This document shows, piece after piece, positions 60,583 to 64,000 of a stretch of DNA of 64,000 bases; the first letter of the stretch is position 1, and each line of letters starts with the position of its first letter. Both the position numbers and the translations under genes were made by a program. This DNA is from Bacillus sp. RO3 (GTDB taxonomy: Bacteria; Bacillota; Bacilli; Bacillales; Bacillaceae_B): assembly GCF_012911895.1 (NCBI RefSeq), contig NZ_JAAXCV010000020.1:62001-126000 (forward strand), given 5' to 3'. The notes below the pieces were generated by a model. That model was given only the letters and a program-made list of their open reading frames with translations. It was not told the origin of the DNA and did not search any database.

Positions 60583-60617
60583 AAATGGTCAGGGGGTATA
60601 GCCCCTGACCATTTTTT
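60583..60617 (+). terminator. Rho-independent terminator
   Basis: AAATGGTCAGGGG / CCCCTGACCATTT with TTTT; perfect 13-bp stem. Confidence 0.93.
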
Positions 60618-60804
60618 GCTCGTGATTCCATTAGCAAGAAGACCCGTCAGGAAACAGCCTGCAAGAAGAATCGTGGAGTTTCCGTATGGGTGATGTACCG
60701 GCTTATGGCGAAATCTTGGAAATACCGCAAAAAAGATCAAAATTCTTCCTAGATGTTTAAGTATAATGATTCTATATGCTTTTCTAAAAAAAGGAGAATG
60801 AAAA

Positions 60805-60996
60805 ATGGACGTATTCCTTTGGATGAATGCCAGCTTCATCATAATCGGATGCGCGGTTCTCATTATGATGAAAAGAAAGCTCGATCACAACAAAAACCCG
60901 TCCGTCCAAGCAAGCATTTGGTTAATCGCTGGAACGGCTGTTTGGGGAACAGTGAGTATCCTGCTTATTGTATGGTCATTTCATAAAATATGGTAA
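60805..60996 (+). CDS. Small two-TM membrane protein
   Basis: 63 residues: helices at about 4-22 (FLWMNASFIIIGCAVLIMM) and 37-60 (SIWLIAGTAVWGTVSILLIV) with a basic loop KRKLDHNKNPS. AAAAGGAG precedes the ATG. Followed after 38 nt by another short membrane gene. No family recognised. Confidence 0.6.
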   Translation: MDVFLWMNASFIIIGCAVLIMMKRKLDHNKNPSVQASIWLIAGTAVWGTVSILLIVWSFHKIW

Positions 60997-61034
60997 ACTT
61001 GTAGAGAAAAGATTATGGACAAGGTGGGATTGCA

Positions 61035-61217
61035 GTGAAATATATGATCAGCATGTATGTCGTCATGGCACTCATGGTGGGGGTCAATTTGATCAGTGAA
61101 TATTTGTTGAACGGGGAGTATTCAGCTATTGCCAGTTGGATGGTCACCGCTCTGTTTTTCTTCGGGACACTGTTTTTTATTAATGCTAGATATGTAGTTT
61201 CTAATAATAAGGCGTAG
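61035..61217 (+). CDS. Small two-TM membrane protein
   Basis: 60 residues, GTG start after AAGGTGGGA: helices at about 3-23 and 34-52, tail ARYVVSNNKA. Probably in one transcript with the gene at 60805. Confidence 0.55.
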   Translation: MKYMISMYVVMALMVGVNLISEYLLNGEYSAIASWMVTALFFFGTLFFINARYVVSNNKA

Positions 61218-61291
61218 AGTGGGGACGGTCCTCACTCTCCTTTTTTTCATAAGGCTCATTTCATAAACGTTGTTGCTTTCCTGAAGAAGAA

Positions 61292-61431
61292 AGTAGAAGT
61301 TGATTTCCGCTGCAGGATGCTCGCTTTCCGCGGGGCGTGAGTTGAGCCTCCTCGGGCGTTGCCCTGTGGGGTCTCAACTTTCCCGCTATTCCCGCAGGAG
61401 TCGAGCATCCTTCCGCTCCAATCAACTTTCT
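61292..61431 (+). repeat. GC-rich dispersed hairpin element, full copy 2
   Basis: 140 bp, nearly identical to 36441-36580. Flanks CTTTCCTGAAGAAGAA on the left and GAGCATGGTCGGGA, ATGTTAGTAAACAAA on the right are shared with the deleted copy at 14904-15040, so the element extends beyond the GC-rich core. Confidence 0.87.
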
Positions 61432-61681
61432 GAGCATGGTCGGGAATAAAAATATGAACCAAGATGTTAGTAAACAAACCTCAATCTAAGGTGATTAGAG
61501 ATTCCATTTCTATCAAAAAGAAGGATTTTACTCTTTAATGCATCCTTCATTAGATCAGATACTGCAAACTTATCATCCGGCATATGTTTATTCACAAACC
61601 CTTACAGAGCTTATGTTGATAAGCAACAAGGAATACTTTACTTTTTATGCTATGAACACCTTTAAAGAAAGGAGTGTTTAT

Positions 61682-62083
61682 TTGAAGAAAATAACGTTTT
61701 TTATCTTTCTTTTGTTTTTGTTAGTGGGATGTAGCCAAAGTAACGTTCAGCATAATGAACACTTAGAGAATTCTATATATTTTATGGTACAGGATAAAAA
61801 TAAAAGTGAGATAGGTATAAAATCATTGACGACTTTCGATTGGGATAAAGCATTCCTTTTCACACCTTATAGTACACAAGATGCCATAGAAGAAACATTA
61901 GGTACTGACTTCAAAGACCCAAGCAATATCAGTTCGAGAGATGACATATACCTATTGGTTTTCCTACACGGAGATAAAGTAGTTCAATATGTTGAAATGG
62001 AACGCCTAGGGTCTGACTTTTCAATAGGGGAAGAGGGACACCTCACTCCATCCAATGATGTGATAAGCATTGAAAGGCATTAA
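61682..62083 (+). CDS. Putative lipoprotein
   Basis: 133 residues. TTG start after AAAGGAG; signal LKKITFFIFLLFLLVGC (lipobox LVGC). Mature part with TTFDWDKAFLFTPYSTQDAI and ISSRDDIYLLVFLHGDKVVQ, a pattern seen in several small Bacillus lipoproteins. An upstream ATG at 61538 would add 48 residues before the signal peptide and is rejected. Confidence 0.7.
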   Translation: MKKITFFIFLLFLLVGCSQSNVQHNEHLENSIYFMVQDKNKSEIGIKSLTTFDWDKAFLFTPYSTQDAIEETLGTDFKDPSNISSRDDIYLLVFLHGDKVVQYVEMERLGSDFSIGEEGHLTPSNDVISIERH

Positions 62084-62258
62084 GAAACTTTTTGATAGCA
62101 ACAACCTTTGCGAAAAGAGCTTTTCGCAAAGATCGAACGTCAACACGAGAAACCGTCCCCATTACGAGTTTCTATCAATTCGTTTACATAGGTTTCATGC
62201 TCAGGAAAATGTGTTATAGTCCTCCATATTCTTCTATTTTGAAAGGATGTGAGAGAGA

Positions 62259-63347
62259 ATGAAAAAAGGATGGCTGTTCCTTGCGGCAGGATCTCTCCTA
62301 CTGGGAGCGTGCGCTGATCCGTCTATTACTGAGGAAAGCAACAAAAATACGTCCCTGTCAGAAGAGAAAGAGTCTAACAAAGAAAAAGGGAAAAATGAAA
62401 AGCAAGAACAGCCCTTTAAATCGTTGGAACCGGCTGAAGATGCCGTCTCATTAACAGAAAGCTTATCAGAAGAGGAGCTGAAGGAAATCCCTGCTAGGCA
62501 GGCAGCACTGGGTGCAAATCCCGAGCGTACGGTACCTGCAGGTCAGACGCTTACCCAAGGGATGAAGGATGAAACGGATGGACCATTAAAAGATCACCGG
62601 TTAGTCGCCTATTACGGGACGCCGGATTCTGAAAATATGGGCATTCTTGGAGAATTGGAGCCTGAGGCGTACATGAAGAAGCTGAAGGAACAGGCCCAGG
62701 CCTATTCTGATGCCGACCCCGACCGTCCGGCGGTACCGACGATCGAGTTGATCACGACAATGGCCCAGAGTGAGCCCGGGCCAGATGGGGACTATGTGCG
62801 CATGACGTCGGAGGAAAACATTCAACGGTATGTGGACCTCGCGGAAAAGCATGACGCACTGGTGCTCCTCGATATTCAGCTCGGGACGGACACGGTCATG
62901 GAACAGGTGAAAATGGTCGAGAAGTGGCTTAAACACCCCCATGTTCACCTTGCCATCGACACGGAATTCCACGTAGCCCAAGGAGAGAAACCGGGAGAGG
63001 ATCTCGGGCAGGTGGACGGAAAGGAAATCCAGCAGGCCGTCGAGTATGTATCGGAGCTGACGGAAAAGAACGACCTCCCGGATAAATTCGTCCTTGTCCA
63101 CCAATTTACCGGGTACGTCCTCACCAACAAAGAGGTGATCCAACCGACTGACAACGTCGAAGTCGCCATCAACTTTGACGGCTGGGGCGCAGCTGCCGAC
63201 AAGCAGGCCCTGTACGGGAAATACATACGGGACGAACCGAAACAGTACGGTGCATTCAAAATCTTTTATGATAAAGATGTGCCCGTGCTGGAGCCTGAGG
63301 AAGTGGTAAAAATGGATCCGAGCCCTGCCATCGTCAATTACCAATGA
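62259..63347 (+). CDS. Lipoprotein of unknown function (TIM-barrel-like)
   Basis: 362 residues. Lipobox LLGAC after MKKGWLFLAAGSLLLGAC, an acidic/basic low-complexity linker (about 20-55) and a C-terminal domain of about 280 residues with alternating strands and helices: HRLVAYYGTPDSENMGILGE, PTIELITTMAQSEPGPDG, DALVLLDIQLGT, VHLAIDTEFHV, DKFVLVHQFTGY and VEVAINFDGWG. Strand-end acidic and His residues resemble a TIM-barrel active site, but no enzyme class is evident. GAGAG/AAAGGATG precede the ATG. Confidence 0.75.
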   Translation: MKKGWLFLAAGSLLLGACADPSITEESNKNTSLSEEKESNKEKGKNEKQEQPFKSLEPAEDAVSLTESLSEEELKEIPARQAALGANPERTVPAGQTLTQGMKDETDGPLKDHRLVAYYGTPDSENMGILGELEPEAYMKKLKEQAQAYSDADPDRPAVPTIELITTMAQSEPGPDGDYVRMTSEENIQRYVDLAEKHDALVLLDIQLGTDTVMEQVKMVEKWLKHPHVHLAIDTEFHVAQGEKPGEDLGQVDGKEIQQAVEYVSELTEKNDLPDKFVLVHQFTGYVLTNKEVIQPTDNVEVAINFDGWGAAADKQALYGKYIRDEPKQYGAFKIFYDKDVPVLEPEEVVKMDPSPAIVNYQ

Positions 63348-63437
63348 AGCATGGGACGGTTCTCATGTATTGATGACAGGAGAATTGTCGTTCCCATTGC
63401 TTCAAAGAGAGTAGGGCAAATTGATTTTATTGTAAAT

Positions 63438-63485
63438 AAAACCCGAACTCATTTCCCTGCAAAGAGGTACAATAGTTCGGGTTTT
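63438..63485 (+). terminator. Rho-independent terminator
   Basis: AAACCCGAACT / AGTTCGGGTTT stem with a 24-nt loop and TTATAAT after it. Confidence 0.75.
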
Positions 63486-63526
63486 ATAATATGTATAAAT
63501 ATCTTTATCTTAGCACTTTCCAGCGG

Positions 63527-63643
63527 TTGATTGGAGTGCAAGACGGAGACTCCTGCGGGAAAAGTAGCTTATGTGAGACCCCGCAGGCTTGCCGAGGAGG
63601 CTCACGGGCTTCCCGCGGAAAGCGGAGTCTTGCACGGAAATCA
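63527..63643 (-). repeat. GC-rich dispersed hairpin element, diverged inverted copy
   Basis: Reads TTGATTGGAG-TGCAAGACGG, ACTCCTGCGGGAA, GAGACCCCGCAGG, CCGAGGAGGCTCA, CCCGCGGAAAGCG and ends CGGAAATCA: the reverse complement plan of 61292-61431 with substituted stem arms (GCAAGAC.../...GTCTTGC) that still pair. Compensatory arm changes indicate selection for, or copying of, the folded form. Confidence 0.8.
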
Positions 63644-64000
63644 TTAGCGGTATAAAGAAGCTTTACTGGAATTGTTCGCGTTTATGTGAGGTTTGTGTCC
63701 CAAGCTCTTTTTACGTTTTAGCAGTATTAATCGGTGCCAGACGAGAGTCAGACACAATGGTTTTCCCCTATCCACCCTCACGAAATGAACATCAATACCT
63801 GGTAGTCAATGGTTACTGTAATGGGTACTGTTGTGACTTTACTGGGCATAAGTTGTGAATGGAGGACTTGAACCTCAAGGGTCACCCCGGAACCCCTGCC
63901 ACTATGACAACATATACCTGTTGCAAGGTTTGATATTCGCCTGGTCATTTCGCTACCAACTAGCCTTACGTTTCGATTAAATCCGTCTTCCAATTCAGCT

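Larger units (their letters stand above)
63348..64000. other. Intergenic end of window
   Basis: Contains the terminator 63438-63485 and the inverted GC-rich repeat copy 63527-63643. The rest (63644-64000) has no open frame with a ribosome site; isolated tRNA-like arms at 63862-63876 and 63952-63965 do not form a cloverleaf. Confidence 0.4.

Noticed and set aside
63862-63965. tRNA-like arms on the minus strand (GAGGTTCAAGTCCTC and GGCTAGTTGGTAGC)
   Set aside because: The D-arm-like and T-arm-like parts are about 75 nt apart, no acceptor stem pairs and no anticodon arm is evident.
1-64000. CRISPR arrays, intact insertion sequences, prophage or integrase genes
   Set aside because: No regularly spaced short repeats with unique spacers and no transposase or integrase motifs were found; the repeats present are dispersed hairpin elements.

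Overview
The window looks like chromosomal DNA of a low-to-moderate GC, endospore-forming Bacillaceae bacterium (Bacillus/Rossellomorea-like; the genus is inferred from gene content and codon style, not proven). The evidence is strong GGAGG ribosome sites, frequent TTG/GTG starts, Bacillus-type families (RocB, YitT, YcxB-like, BdbC/BdbD, YhhN) and spore-surface genes (Ena-like appendage subunits, a BclA-like collagen protein). I see no rRNA, tRNA, CRISPR array, prophage or intact insertion sequence. The interior is an accessory region: many small enzymes, short membrane proteins, dispersed repeats and broken genes.

Layout. 1-2.3 kb: a partial stand-alone beta clamp (dnaN) and a short-chain dehydrogenase/MerR pair with a 19-bp-spacer MerR promoter. 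2.3-6.9 kb: an acetyltransferase, a GntR/FCD regulator, a YitT membrane protein and a RocB-type M20 peptidase; matching FadR-like operators lie in the divergent control region. 7-12.4 kb: small membrane proteins, VOC and nucleotidyltransferase enzymes, and a frameshifted serine hydrolase. 12.5-14.9 kb: an ArsR-type regulator/MFS exporter operon. 15-23.5 kb: minus-strand housekeeping-type enzymes (S9 peptidase with an altered triad, MBL hydrolase, histidine phosphatase, orphan MrpC, serine hydrolases, Nudix, GNAT). 23.9-30.3 kb: a phosphodiesterase-like lipoprotein, then a probable spore-surface fibre locus: two Ena-like (DUF3992-like) subunits, a DUF11 surface protein and a convergent collagen-like BclA protein. 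30.6-36.3 kb: an orphan Opp-type permease pair and a TetR-controlled LolD/FtsX-type ABC exporter with tandem operators.

36.4-49.4 kb is repeat-rich and decaying. It holds a frameshifted GNAT, a peptidase E remnant, a copied membrane-gene fragment, two genes with in-frame stops, a truncated subtilase and a frameshifted secreted protein. It also holds a second histidyl-tRNA synthetase preceded by a 19-codon leader peptide with three consecutive His codons and an intrinsic terminator. That arrangement looks like leader-peptide attenuation in place of the usual Firmicutes T-box and is the most surprising regulatory element here. 49.4-63.4 kb: an ECF sigma factor with a VOC-like tail divergent from a VOC gene under an ECF-type promoter, a quinone-oxidoreductase-like MDR, a CadA/CadC metal-efflux operon with an ArsR operator, BdbC/BdbD, a YhhN protein, an ABC-2/YhgE-type membrane protein and lipoproteins.

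Two repeat classes run through the window: a GC-rich hairpin element of about 140 bp (four copies, one internally deleted, one inverted) and an AT-rich family around ATTCCGTTAAC-TGCCC / CCAATTATTTCAAAT. Three of the broken genes are disrupted in homopolymer runs, so either sequencing error or recent slippage must be considered.
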